This document shows positions 24,724-33,391 of a stretch of 38,128 bases of DNA, one piece after another. Each line of letters starts with the position of its first letter. Positions within the stretch are counted from its first letter, which is position 1. The translations under genes were made by a program, and so were the position numbers. The notes beneath the pieces are model-generated. The model had not been told where the DNA came from and searched no databases. It saw only the letters and a list, made by a program, of their open reading frames with translations. Origin of the DNA: Bartonella rattaustraliani AUST/NH4 (GTDB lineage Bacteria; Pseudomonadota; Alphaproteobacteria; Rhizobiales; Rhizobiaceae). The stretch spans positions 1-38,128 of the forward strand of contig NZ_CALW02000025.1 in the NCBI RefSeq assembly GCF_000312565.1. The letters run 5' to 3'.

Positions 24724-25380
24724 TTAAGAGCTTTCACATTTTTTCTTCATCATTTCAAGCAAGGTAAGAGGATTATCATGGGCAAAGATGATTTCTTCAA
24801 CAGCAATAAATTCACAGGCGCTTTGCACGACTGCATCAAAATTTGCAAAATCGCTTCCCGCTTGAACAATTGCGGGGATCTCCATCACTTCTGCCCACCA
24901 TTGTGCCAGCTGGAGATTGCGCGGGTGGGCATGCGGTTTTTTATCAGCACCTAATTTTCCAAAGAGGAGATAATCAACATCTGCTTCTCCCGCAAGCATG
25001 GCGCAATGGCGATTCCGCAAATTTCCAAAACCTCTTATTTTTTGTGCCCTTTTCTGCGTATCAAAATGTTCGAGAGATTTCAGATCACCCTCTATATGCA
25101 CACCATCCGCTTTTACCCGTTCAGCAATTCGATTGTCAGCAGCAATAACAAGGGCGGCCTCATGGTGCTGAATATCCTCTGCATAGATTTTTGCTTGTTG
25201 TTGTAAAAAAATACCATCATCCTTTAACCCTTGAGAATCATAAAGAATAACGCAGACAAAAGATTTTGTTTGTAAAATTTTATGCAAAAAGCTCGGTTGT
25301 AAATTCCGCCGAGCATCTAATGTCAAAACCAATTGAGGAAAAGAATGAGAAGGAATCGGTTTACTCTGTTGTTTTGTCAT
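24724..25380 (-). CDS. thiE: Thiamine phosphate synthase family protein
   Basis: The 218-aa protein of ThiE/TenI type should join the thiazole and pyrimidine halves of thiamine. Recognisable parts: LVLTLDARR at the N-terminus, LVIAADNRIAERVKADGVHI for the phosphate-loop region, MLAGEADVDYLLFGKLGADK, AQWWAEVMEIPAIVQAGSDF and EFIAVEEIIFAHDNP. The usual GADGVHLGQ motif reads KADGVHIEGD and the usual VFxTxSK stretch is changed to LLFGKLGA. It therefore belongs to the divergent ThiE-like group seen in Rhizobiales and its activity is less certain than its family. In relatives, as I recall, the neighbours are a class I aldolase gene upstream and a sel1 gene downstream. Confidence 0.75.
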   Translation of the reverse strand: MTKQQSKPIPSHSFPQLVLTLDARRNLQPSFLHKILQTKSFVCVILYDSQGLKDDGIFLQQQAKIYAEDIQHHEAALVIAADNRIAERVKADGVHIEGDLKSLEHFDTQKRAQKIRGFGNLRNRHCAMLAGEADVDYLLFGKLGADKKPHAHPRNLQLAQWWAEVMEIPAIVQAGSDFANFDAVVQSACEFIAVEEIIFAHDNPLTLLEMMKKKCESS

Positions 25381-25507
25381 AAAAAAAATCCTTGAATCTT
25401 AAAAAGAAACTTGACTCTTAAAAGTGAAAGCGTCATCCTGAAAAGCTACGCTTAGCACCGGCGAGTGGCTGTCGAGTGACTATTTTGCGACTTGTTGGGG
25501 TCCGTTT

Positions 25508-26656
25508 ATGGGATATCAGGATATTCTTCATCATCGTACACATCTTTCTCATCGTGATACATCCATTGATGTCTTCCGTTCTTTAGCCCTGTTGACGATT
25601 TTCATCAACCATATCCCCGGCACTTTATACGAACATATAACACATAGAAATTTCGGCTTCTCGGATTCCGCAGAAGTTTTTGTTTTGCTTTCAGGGGTTT
25701 CTCTTGGGCTGAGTTTTCATGCGCGTTTGTATCAAGAATCTTTTCCTTTCATTGTGCGCAAGCTTTGGAAGAGAGCTTTTCAACTTTATGGCGCCTACCT
25801 TTTCACAACCTTTGCTACTTTGAGCCTTTTTTTAGGGGCTTTCCTTTTGTGGGGTACAGAAAAACTTTTAAAGATGAACAATGTGGAGCTCTTTTTCATA
25901 CAGCCTTTTGTTGCATTTTTGAGCACTTTAACTTTTGGACATCAATTGGGCTATAATAACATTTTGCCGCTTTATATTTTTTTGATGTTTTTTGCACCTT
26001 TTGCCCTTTATTTAAGCTGTAAACAAAAAAAATTGCTGCTTTTAAGCTCATTCACTCTTTATCTCATTTGCGGATTTTACAAGATTGCACCTTCCTCTTA
26101 CCCCTTACCGGGGAAGTGGTTTTTGAACCCTTTATCTTGGCAGTTTTTGTTTGTCATAGGGCTGGTGAGCACTTTATCTCTTAAACAAGGAAAAACAATC
26201 GCTTTTCACCCCTTTTTGATCGTTTTTTCAGGGGGGTATCTTTTGCTTTCTCTGTTATGGGTTCGTTTAGATTGGTGGGGGGTTTTGCGGTGGCTTGACT
26301 GGTCTTCCCCTTTGCTTAATTTTAATAAAACCTTTTTAAGTCTACCGCGTTTGCTGCATGTTCTTGCATTATCAACGTTCATTCTTTGCCTACCTAGTTT
26401 GCATAAACTGTTTCGTGTTTCCAAACAGCATCCCTTAGCAATTTTAGGAAAACACAGTTTACCTGTCTTTGTTACAGGGACTGTGTTTGCCATGTTTGGA
26501 CAAATTTTCAAAACAGTGATGACAGGAACGTTTTTTTCCGATAGCATCCTTATTATCAGCGGCATTGCACTGCAGTTTGGGGTTGCCTATTGTTATGAAA
26601 AACGTCCATTTTTAACAGTTTTTTCCAAGAAAACCTTTCAAAAGGAGGGTTGTTAG
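25508..26656 (+). CDS. OpgC-domain integral membrane acyltransferase
   Basis: The 382-aa inner-membrane protein has about ten hydrophobic helices. The N-terminus carries the OpgC signature: RDTSIDVFRSLALLTIFINH, HIPGTLYEH, FGFSDSAEVFVLLSG. Downstream is NPLSWQFLFVIGLVS. OpgC proteins add succinyl or related groups to osmoregulated periplasmic glucans; the His in NHIPG and the SDSAE stretch are conserved. Divergent from thiE. No damage is visible; the substrate is uncertain. Confidence 0.85.
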   Translation: MGYQDILHHRTHLSHRDTSIDVFRSLALLTIFINHIPGTLYEHITHRNFGFSDSAEVFVLLSGVSLGLSFHARLYQESFPFIVRKLWKRAFQLYGAYLFTTFATLSLFLGAFLLWGTEKLLKMNNVELFFIQPFVAFLSTLTFGHQLGYNNILPLYIFLMFFAPFALYLSCKQKKLLLLSSFTLYLICGFYKIAPSSYPLPGKWFLNPLSWQFLFVIGLVSTLSLKQGKTIAFHPFLIVFSGGYLLLSLLWVRLDWWGVLRWLDWSSPLLNFNKTFLSLPRLLHVLALSTFILCLPSLHKLFRVSKQHPLAILGKHSLPVFVTGTVFAMFGQIFKTVMTGTFFSDSILIISGIALQFGVAYCYEKRPFLTVFSKKTFQKEGC

Positions 26657-26852
26657 CTTGTTATCTTGTGCTTTTTACACGTTAACCTTAGTATAAAAAG
26701 CACATTGCACAAAAGTTTTTAAAAAGGTACTCAAAAAAATTGAAAAGAGGGATTTAATAAAAAAGTGTTCTCTGCAGCAGAAATAAAGAAACTTTTTAAC
26801 CCTCACTTCGTTGAGTGTCATGATTTTGTGCTGATATTTGGAGTGTAAGAGC

Positions 26853-27371
26853 GTGAGCGTACATAAATATCCCTATGATGAACCTATTATCATGATTGAG
26901 CATAATGCTTTTGAAAATGCTTTTTATAGTCTCTATGAAGAAACGATGACGTTGATTGAAGAAACAGCCACTTATATTGATACAGAAGGAAAATTAGCGG
27001 CACGGTCTTTTTCAACAGAGATTTCTGCAGTTTATGCGAAAGAAGCTATGTATTTAAGTACACGGCTGATGCAAATTGCCTCTCAACTGCTCTTACTTCG
27101 CGCGGAGCGTGAAGGAGAGATGTCATCAGAACAAATACAAAAAGAAATTGCAAAAGTATCACTTCATACACCAACATTGGAGTTAGAAACTATGCATTGG
27201 CAAAAGTTGCCAGAAGTTTTCCGTGATTTTGTCGCCCGTTCACTTCGTCTGGAAGCACGCATGCAGTATATGCGCACCGGTAAAGAAGAGCGCTCTTCCC
27301 AAATCTTGGAGGAAGATAATCCCGTGGGAAAACAAATTGAATTGCTTAAAACAGCCTTTGGGCGTTCTTAG
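26853..27371 (+). CDS. rcdA: RcdA-like protein (DUF1465), regulator of CtrA degradation
   Basis: The 172-aa protein is mostly alpha-helical. The signatures are YEETMTLIEETATYIDTEGK, AVYAKEAMYLSTRLMQIASQ, LLLRAEREGEMS and LPEVFRDFVARSLRLEARM, which match DUF1465. In Caulobacter this family is RcdA, an adaptor that helps ClpXP degrade CtrA. GTG 26853 is chosen because ggag lies 9 bases before it; the TTG at 26838 would include that ribosome site in the gene. It stands alone between opgC and ruvC. Confidence 0.85.
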   Translation: MSVHKYPYDEPIIMIEHNAFENAFYSLYEETMTLIEETATYIDTEGKLAARSFSTEISAVYAKEAMYLSTRLMQIASQLLLLRAEREGEMSSEQIQKEIAKVSLHTPTLELETMHWQKLPEVFRDFVARSLRLEARMQYMRTGKEERSSQILEEDNPVGKQIELLKTAFGRS

Positions 27372-27672
27372 AAATTTTGACCTTGTTTCTTTTCCATTTG
27401 GCTGTATGCTTTTTCTCTTGTAGTGAAGTTTAATTTCTTTTTTGGGCTCTTTCATTTTTTTCCTTTATTCGCTGTGCTTTTTTGCTTTTGTTCAAGCACA
27501 GAAAAAAGAGTGGCTTGTGTTTATGAGAGAAACGATTTTTATGATAAGTATATTGAGCTTGGACGACAACACAAAAGGATGAAGCAAAAAGATGGGGCAT
27601 GATCGCTCTCTTCGTTTTAAGTGCGGGAAAATATCCTCTTCAAGTGCGAAAAAAATGGATAAATTTTGATTT
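27372..27672. other. Intergenic stretch with a weak hairpin
   Basis: CTGTGC (27474) and GCACAG (27496) can form a 6-bp hairpin followed by aaaaaa on plus, and so by a T-run on minus after the reverse fold. It could weakly end transcription. No gene is evident; relatives often have a small DUF1192 gene near rcdA, which is not seen here. Confidence 0.35.
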
Positions 27673-28182
27673 ATGGCTGAAACGGTTCGTATTATAGGCA
27701 TTGATCCCGGACTACGGAATACAGGATGGGGTGTTATTGATCTCTCCGGGAATCGCCCTCAATTTATTGCAGCAGGAAGGCTTTCTTCTGATGTAGAGGA
27801 TGATCTTGCTTCCAGGTTATGCCAACTTCATAAGGGGCTCTCAGAAATTATGCACCAATTTATGCCTCACGAAGCTGCTGTCGAACATGTGTTCGTGAAC
27901 AAGGATGCTACGGCAACTTTAAAACTTGGTCAAGCACGCGCTATTGCATTGCTCGTTCCAGCACAAGCAAGCCTCCCTGTTTTTGAATATGCGCCCAATA
28001 AAGTTAAAAAATCAGTGATCGGCGTTGGGCATGGCACGAAAGAGCAAATTCATATGATGGTAAAAACTCTGCTTCCGCGTGCCGAATTTAACAGTCATGA
28101 TGCGGCTGATGCTCTTGCCCTTGCTCTTTGCCATGGGTTTCACCGTACCAGTCTTTCTCATCGTTCAAGGGTTATGGTATAA
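27673..28182 (+). CDS. ruvC: Holliday junction resolvase RuvC
   Basis: RuvC cuts Holliday junctions as a dimer together with RuvAB. The 169-aa product has the catalytic acidic residues: D11 in [13 protein letters not shown]71 in [10 protein letters not shown], and D143 and D146 in [12 protein letters not shown]. It also has the basic [17 protein letters not shown]. Length is normal. The stop is TAA at 28180, one base change away from the ATGA overlap that the duplicated junctions downstream still have. The ruvC 3' end is repeated twice before ruvA. Confidence 0.95.
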   Translation: MAETVRIIGIDPGLRNTGWGVIDLSGNRPQFIAAGRLSSDVEDDLASRLCQLHKGLSEIMHQFMPHEAAVEHVFVNKDATATLKLGQARAIALLVPAQASLPVFEYAPNKVKKSVIGVGHGTKEQIHMMVKTLLPRAEFNSHDAADALALALCHGFHRTSLSHRSRVMV

Positions 28183-28376
28183 CCGGTCCATTAAAAAGCA
28201 TTCTTGAATATTTTTTTGAGGTTTATATTTTGCTGGTAAAAACTTTTCCTGCCCATACCCAATTTAACAGCAATACGCAATTTAGCAGTTATGATATGCT
28301 TGAGATTCTTGCCCTTGCTCTTCGCCATAGGTTAACCCATACAAGTCTTTCTTACCGTTCAAGGATTATGGTATGA
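28179..28376 (+). pseudogene. First RuvA-RuvC chimeric mini-ORF, start codon lost
   Basis: This unit begins where ruvA should begin, but the start codon reads ATA instead of ATG. It encodes [20 protein letters not shown] (like the RuvA start [18 protein letters not shown]). It runs without a break into [11 protein letters not shown], a nine-residue insertion, then a RuvC-like end [23 protein letters not shown]. The stop overlaps the next start by ATGA. Translation could only begin from another codon such as the out-of-place ATG at 28128. Confidence 0.7.
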
Positions 28377-28570
28377 TCGGGAAATTAAAAAGCATTTTTG
28401 AATATTTTTTTGAGGTTTATATTTTGCTGGTAAAAACTTTTCCTGCTCATACCCAATTTAACAGCAATACGCAATTTAGCAGTCATGATATGCTTGAGGT
28501 TCTTGCCCTTGCTCTTCGCCATAAGTTAAACCATACAAGTCTTTCTTACCGTTCAAGGATTATGGTATGA
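28373..28570 (+). CDS. Second RuvA-RuvC chimeric mini-ORF, intact (65 codons)
   Basis: ATG 28373 overlaps the preceding stop, and its own TGA overlaps the ruvA start at 28567 in an ATGA. The first ~18 residues follow RuvA ([20 protein letters not shown]) and the last ~40 follow the RuvC C-terminus ([11 protein letters not shown], then [30 protein letters not shown]). It is 194 bp from the start of one unit to the next. The frame is intact and is coupled to ruvA, so ribosomes probably pass through it. Whether the peptide does anything is unknown. It retains a DNA-binding-like basic C-terminus and one of the catalytic-region aspartates of RuvC. Confidence 0.6.
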   Translation: MIGKLKSIFEYFFEVYILLVKTFPAHTQFNSNTQFSSHDMLEVLALALRHKLNHTSLSYRSRIMV

Positions 28571-29184
28571 TCGGGAAATTAAAAGGAACTCTTGAACATA
28601 TTTTTGATGATCATATCCTTATTGATGTTCATGGTGTGGGTTACGTTGTCTTTGTATCAAACCGGTTGCGCCCTTCTTTACCAACTGTTGGTGAGACTAT
28701 AAGCCTCTTTATTGAAACACATGTTCGTGAAGATGCTATTCGCCTTTTTGGTTTTGCTACAAGAGCTGAACAAGAGTGGTTTTGTCTGCTCCAAAATGTT
28801 CCTGGTGTAGGTGCGAAGGTTGCTTTAGCAATTGTAGGCACTTTACCCCCAGATGAATTGGCGCAGGCGATTGCATTAAACGACGTTGCAATGATCAGCC
28901 GTGCTCCGGGTGTTGGTAAAAAAGTGAGTGAACGAATTGTGAGTGAGCTGAAAAGCAAAACTCTACCTTTTAATGAGAACGTGGTTCATAGTGCTCCAGT
29001 TTCTCGGGGTGATGGAGGCAATCAACCCAATCATGAGGCACTTGCTGCTTTGCTTAAGCTTGGTTTTGAACGTGAGCAAGCAGCACGGAGTCTTGCTTTA
29101 GCGATGAAAGATTTTGAAGGGGAAACAGTTTCTTCTGCACAACTTATTCGTCATAGCCTCAAATTGCTTTCCCCTCCTACTTAA
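28567..29184 (+). CDS. ruvA: Holliday junction branch migration protein RuvA
   Basis: RuvA tetramers bind four-way junctions and load the RuvB motor. The 205-aa protein has [44 protein letters not shown], then the helix-hairpin-helix parts [14 protein letters not shown] and [13 protein letters not shown]. It ends in the RuvB-binding domain ([20 protein letters not shown]). All three domains are present. The start overlaps the upstream mini-ORF (ATGA), so translation should be coupled to it. ruvB follows after 12 bp. Confidence 0.95.
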   Translation: MIGKLKGTLEHIFDDHILIDVHGVGYVVFVSNRLRPSLPTVGETISLFIETHVREDAIRLFGFATRAEQEWFCLLQNVPGVGAKVALAIVGTLPPDELAQAIALNDVAMISRAPGVGKKVSERIVSELKSKTLPFNENVVHSAPVSRGDGGNQPNHEALAALLKLGFEREQAARSLALAMKDFEGETVSSAQLIRHSLKLLSPPT

Positions 29185-29196
29185 GACAAGGTAACA

Positions 29197-30291
29197 ATGC
29201 ATAAAGACGAAGATCAACGCCTTTTGAAGGCAGAGCCCCTTCCTAACGACCCGGATCGTTCCTTAAGACCACAAGTTCTTGATGATTTTATTGGTCAAGA
29301 GGCCGCACGCGCAAATTTAAAAGTGTTTATTGAAGCAGCAAAAGCACGTCAAGAAGCGCTAGACCATGTTTTGTTTGTTGGACCACCTGGTTTGGGAAAA
29401 ACAACGCTTTCACAAATTATGGCCAAAGAATTAGGCGTTAATTTTCGTTCCACTTCAGGCCCGGTCATTGCCAAAGCAGGCGATCTGGCGGCGCTTTTGA
29501 CCAATTTAGAAGAACGTGATGTCCTTTTTATTGATGAAATTCATCGTTTAAGTCCAGCTATTGAAGAAATTCTTTATCCCGCTATGGAAGATTATCAGCT
29601 TGATCTGATCATTGGAGAAGGACCTGCAGCACGGTCGGTGAAGATTGACCTTGCTCAATTTACCTTGGTTGCGGCAACGACGCGCTTGGGGCTGTTGACC
29701 ACACCATTGCGCGATCGTTTTGGTATTCCCATTCGTCTTAATTTTTATACCATAGAGGAATTGAAATATATCGTTCAGCGTAATGCGCGCCTTTTTTCAG
29801 TACAAATGAGTGAGGATGGTGCTCTTGAAATTGCACGCCGAGCGCGCGGAACTCCACGAATTGCAGGAAGGCTTTTACGGCGCGTTTGTGACTTTGCTTT
29901 GGTTCAAGGGGCAGAAAAAATTGATCGCCTCATTGCTGATGAAGCCCTTTCGCGTCTTGAAGTGGATCATCTTGGTCTTGATCCGCTTGATCACCGTTAT
30001 TTACTTCTCATTGCGGAAACATTTTTAGGAGGACCGGTGGGGATTGAAACGATTGCAGCAGCTCTTTCAGAACCACGTGATGCCATTGAAGATATTGTTG
30101 AACCTTATCTTCTTCAACAAGGTTTTATTCAGCGTACCGCTCGTGGGCGCATACTTACCCAAAAAGCTTGGAACCATTTAGGGCTTTGCGCTCCAACCTC
30201 TACAAATTTGGCACAAAAACGCGCCCATGAGAGCAAGAACACTTCATCACCTCAAACGAGTTTATGGGATGAAGATGAAGAAGACCTTTGA
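29197..30291 (+). CDS. ruvB: Holliday junction DNA helicase RuvB
   Basis: AAA+ motor of the RuvAB complex, 364 aa. Walker A GPPGLGKT is at ~62-69 and Walker B FIDEIH at ~111-116. Sensor and arginine-finger regions [20 protein letters not shown] and [18 protein letters not shown], and the C-terminal winged helix ([20 protein letters not shown]) are complete. A C-terminal tail of about 35 residues after [11 protein letters not shown] is acidic (LWDEDEEDL). The DNA for this tail is copied several times downstream. Confidence 0.95.
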   Translation: MHKDEDQRLLKAEPLPNDPDRSLRPQVLDDFIGQEAARANLKVFIEAAKARQEALDHVLFVGPPGLGKTTLSQIMAKELGVNFRSTSGPVIAKAGDLAALLTNLEERDVLFIDEIHRLSPAIEEILYPAMEDYQLDLIIGEGPAARSVKIDLAQFTLVAATTRLGLLTTPLRDRFGIPIRLNFYTIEELKYIVQRNARLFSVQMSEDGALEIARRARGTPRIAGRLLRRVCDFALVQGAEKIDRLIADEALSRLEVDHLGLDPLDHRYLLLIAETFLGGPVGIETIAAALSEPRDAIEDIVEPYLLQQGFIQRTARGRILTQKAWNHLGLCAPTSTNLAQKRAHESKNTSSPQTSLWDEDEEDL

Positions 30292-30830
30292 AATATCCTC
30301 GGCTTTTCCGTTGTTCACAAATAAGAGCGTATGGGTGACATGCTTACCCAAAAAGCTTGGCACCTAGATTTTGCGCAAAAACGCGTCCATAAAAGTAAGA
30401 ATATGAAAATAAAACCATAAGAGCAAGAACGCTTCATCACCCCAAACGAGTTTATGGAATGAAGATGAAGAAGATCTTGGAAATATCCTCGGCTTTTCCG
30501 TTGTTCACAGATAAGAGCGTATGGGTGACATGCTTGCCCAAAAAGCTTGGCGCCTAGATTTTGCGCCAACCTCCACGGACTTTGCACAAAAACGCGCCCA
30601 TAAAAGTAAGAATATGAGAATAAAACCATAAGAGCAAGAACGCTTCATCACCTCAAACGAGTTTATGGAATGAAGATGAAGAAGATCTTGGAAATATCCT
30701 CGGCTTTTCCGTTGTTCACAGATAAGAGCGTATGGGTGACATGCTTGCCTAAAAAGCTTGGCGCCTAGCTTTTACTCAAACCTCCACAGCTTTGGCGCAA
30801 AAACATCTAGAGCAATGTCTTTAAGATAAT
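30291..30830 (+). repeat. Tandem degenerate copies of the ruvB 3' end (first block)
   Basis: aaatatcctcggcttttccg occurs at 30291, 30481 and 30692, giving units of 190 and 211 bp and a partial third. Each unit contains the ruvB end in damaged form: cttacccaaaaagcttgg (LTQKAW), gcaaaaacgcg.ccataaaag (QKRAH.SK), caaacgagtttatgg (QTSLW), gaagatgaagaagatctt (EDEEDL). The 190 unit lacks about 21 bases that encode ASTD/NFA. Frames are broken, so this is non-coding. Confidence 0.85.
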
Positions 30831-30849
30831 GAGGATTGTGTATTGCCTC

Positions 30850-31345
30850 ACACTTTTGTTTCTTATGTTCTTAATAGGGGCACAACCTTCATGTAAAATA
30901 AAACGCCATCGCGTTACAAATTCACGGGCTTGTTTTAAAGAGGCATCTCTCAATGCTCCTAAGCCCATTTCACAATGTCGTCCGTGAATTGTATAATGAT
31001 AAATTCATTACGTACCACCATCTTCACTTACACAAATTTACTATACAAGGGGCACAAATTTACTATACAAGGGGATAAGCTGGCACCGTCATTCTCTTTA
31101 CCAGCGCATGGTATCCAACTCATGAAATTGCAATAGCCCTTGCATGAAAGCGGTTCATGAGAGGCATTTTTCTCCTCTTTTATAATTTTTACCTCTACGC
31201 TAATCCCGCTGATAGCGTAAAACTAAGTGAAACAAAATTTCTTCAACATAAAAAAATTTGAAATGAGAAAATCTTGCAATATTCAAGGTTGTGATTTAAG
31301 CTCCGTAACAAAAACAATCATTATAAATCAATATATTGACCAAAA
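30850..31345 (-). pseudogene. Decayed integrase 5' end with leader, minus strand
   Basis: Read on the minus strand: the leader (gatttataatgattgttttt, then tctcatttcaaattttttta), atgcctctcatgaaccgctt for MPLMNRF at about 31165, then attcacggacgacattgtga, atgggcttaggagcattgag, tctttaaaacaagcccgtga (LKQARE) and tggcgttttattttacatga (WRFILHE). Stops and frameshifts break it. A 22-bp direct repeat (cacaaatttactatacaagg plus gg) lies inside at about 31030. It interrupts the ruvB 3'-end array, so it lies within or was inserted into those repeats. Confidence 0.7.
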
Positions 31346-31359
31346 CACACCTATGAGAG

Positions 31360-31770
31360 CATAGGTTTTATCAGCTCAAACGAGTTTATAGGATGAAGAT
31401 TAAGAAGATCTTGGAAATATCCTCGGCTTTTCCGTTGTTCACAGACAATGGCGCGCATGGGTGACATGCTTGCCCCAAAAGCTTGGCGCCTAGATTTTGC
31501 GCAAACCTCCACGAACTTTGCGCAAAAACGCGCCCCTGAAAGTAAGAATACGAGAATAAAACCATAAGAGCAAGAACATTTCATCAGCTCAAACGAGTTT
31601 ATGGGATGAAGATGAAGAAGATCTTGGAACATTCTCTTCAAGACTCCTCTGTTGTTCATAGACAAGAAGTTTTCAAGGAGTTTTGCGCGAATAACATGTT
31701 TACCTAAAAGCTTAGCACCTAAACTTTGCTCTCCAACCTCCACGATTTTAACACAAAAATACGGTTAATT
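31360..31770 (+). repeat. Further copies of the ruvB 3' end (second block)
   Basis: Two more units start near 31365 (ctcaaacgagtttatagg, then aaatatcctcggcttttccg at 31414) and 31590 (ctcaaacgagtttatgggat, then ggaacattctcttcaagact). The last unit has diverged most (gttttcaaggagttttgcgc inserted) and ends with acggttaattgc before ybgC. Together with the block before the integrase remnant there are about five units. Confidence 0.8.
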
Positions 31771-31818
31771 GCTTGACACTCAAGAGCTCTCACCCCTACA
31801 AACATTTTATGGGAAATT

Positions 31819-32292
31819 ATGGGACAAAAACAAATGACGAAAACATTCTCTTTTAAGAGCGATCATCCAAATAAGAGTGATCATACAGGCGATTTTCATG
31901 ATTTTCAGGTACGCGTTTATGTTGCTGATACAGATTTTTCTGGTGTGGTTTACCATGCGCGTTATTTAGAGTTTCTTGAGCGTGGACGTTCAGAGTTTTT
32001 ACGCGATACAGGTTTTAATAACAAGATGTTAGCATCAGGGGCTGAGGGTGAAAAACTGTTTTTTGTAGTCCGTCATATGGAAATCAACTTTTTACGACCA
32101 GCGCAAATCGATAATCTTTTAACACTCAAAACACGGATCAATCACGTTCAAGGGGCACGTTTTTTTATGGAGCAATATATTCTTCATGAGAATAGTTTGT
32201 TGATCACAGCAAAAGTTGAAATTGCTCTCATTAATGAATCAGGCAAACCGCGACGATTACCGAAAGAACTTTTTGTAACCATGCCTGTTTAA
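31819..32292 (+). CDS. ybgC: Tol-Pal associated acyl-CoA thioesterase YbgC
   Basis: Hot-dog-fold thioesterase of the 4-hydroxybenzoyl-CoA thioesterase type, 157 aa. The signature VYVADTDFSGVVYHARYLEF (~33-52) contains the catalytic Asp and the VVYHARY loop. ERGRSEFLRDTG and FVVRHMEINFLRPAQIDN follow. The N-terminus has about 25 extra polar residues before the fold. It heads the tol cluster as in most Proteobacteria; the 373-bp gap to tolQ is long and contains a duplicated tolQ leader. Confidence 0.92.
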   Translation: MGQKQMTKTFSFKSDHPNKSDHTGDFHDFQVRVYVADTDFSGVVYHARYLEFLERGRSEFLRDTGFNNKMLASGAEGEKLFFVVRHMEINFLRPAQIDNLLTLKTRINHVQGARFFMEQYILHENSLLITAKVEIALINESGKPRRLPKELFVTMPV

Positions 32293-32373
32293 AAGAAACT
32301 TTCATTCAACTAAAGCGGGGAGTCTCTGTTTTCTTTGAAAGGAGCAACCGAACTTTATTAAAATGTGGAAACG

Positions 32374-32500
32374 ATCAAGCTCTCTGCTGTAGAGAATTTC
32401 ATATTTGATGAATTTTTACTTTATTAAAGTTTAAATTTATGAAATTTTGACTTTAGTTGAACTTTGAGGGAGGCAACTTTCATTGAGAAGGATAAAAACT
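32374..32500 (+). repeat. Duplicate of the tolQ leader and start
   Basis: atcaagctctctgctgta at 32374 and atcaagcaatctgctgta at 32573 begin two related segments 199 bp apart. Both continue as gaatttcatatttgatgaat or gaaatttcacattttgtgaa, then ctttca..gagaaggataaaaact or ctttca..gagagggataaaact. The second copy leads to the real tolQ ATG; in the first the matching triplet is CTG (actctgtgcat against actatgccgcat). A small hairpin AGGAGAA/TTCTCCT lies between them near 32520. Confidence 0.7.
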
Positions 32501-32665
32501 CTGTGCATTCTTTAATTTAAGGAGAAACGGAATTTTCTCCTAAAGACTAAAGTTTTTCACAATTTAGAAATTATCAAGCAATCTGCTGTATAGAAATTTC
32601 ACATTTTGTGAATTTTCACTTTATGAAATTTTGAAAGGGCAGCTTTCACGGAGAGGGATAAAACT

Positions 32666-33379
32666 ATGCCGCATGTAGAACTAACAAATCCAGAAACAAT
32701 TGGAATGTTACACTTGTTTATGCAAGCGGGATTTGTCGTTAAAGTTGTCATGGTTGGATTGCTATTGGCCTCTGTGTGGAGTTGGGCCATCATTTTTGAT
32801 AAAATCTTTACCTATCGGAGAATACGGCGCCAAATAAAACAATTTGAACAAACATTTTGGTCTGGAAAGCCTTTGGAAGATTTGTACGCAACGTGTAAAA
32901 ATCAGCGCACTTGTAGCATATCTGCCGTTTTTATGGCAGCAATGGGGGAATGGCAAAAATCCCTTGAAAAAGGAATCCATACATCGATAAGCTTGCAGAA
33001 CAGAATTGATAAGGCTATGGACCTCACTTTAGGACGTGAAAGTGCAAAAATAGAATCAAAGTTGGGTTTTCTTGCAACCCTTGGATCAGCAGGCCCTTTT
33101 ATTGGCCTTTTTGGAACAGTCATCGGTATTATGGGGTCATTTCTTTCTATCTCAGCGTCTCAAAACACTTCGCTTGCAATTGTCGCGCCAGGAATTGCTG
33201 AAGCACTTTTGGCAACCGCCATTGGTTTGTTTGCGGCAATTCCAGCAGTGATTGCTTATAACAAACTGATCAATGAAAGTGCACGCATTATTGCACAAAT
33301 AGAAAATTTCGCCGATGAATTTTCCACACTTGTATCACGACGGATTGATGAGACACGTACCGCTCATCCACCATTATAA
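32666..33379 (+). CDS. tolQ: Tol-Pal system protein TolQ
   Basis: Inner-membrane subunit of the TolQR proton-driven motor, 237 aa. Three membrane helices are visible: FVVKVVMVGLLLASVWSWAI, LGSAGPFIGLFGTVIGIMGS and APGIAEALLATAIGLFAAIP with following VIAY. These are the conserved TolQ/ExbB segments, including the GLFGTVIGI turn and the TAIGL helix. Length is normal. tolR follows after 12 bp. Confidence 0.95.
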   Translation: MPHVELTNPETIGMLHLFMQAGFVVKVVMVGLLLASVWSWAIIFDKIFTYRRIRRQIKQFEQTFWSGKPLEDLYATCKNQRTCSISAVFMAAMGEWQKSLEKGIHTSISLQNRIDKAMDLTLGRESAKIESKLGFLATLGSAGPFIGLFGTVIGIMGSFLSISASQNTSLAIVAPGIAEALLATAIGLFAAIPAVIAYNKLINESARIIAQIENFADEFSTLVSRRIDETRTAHPPL

Positions 33380-33391
33380 GGGAAGAGTTTT

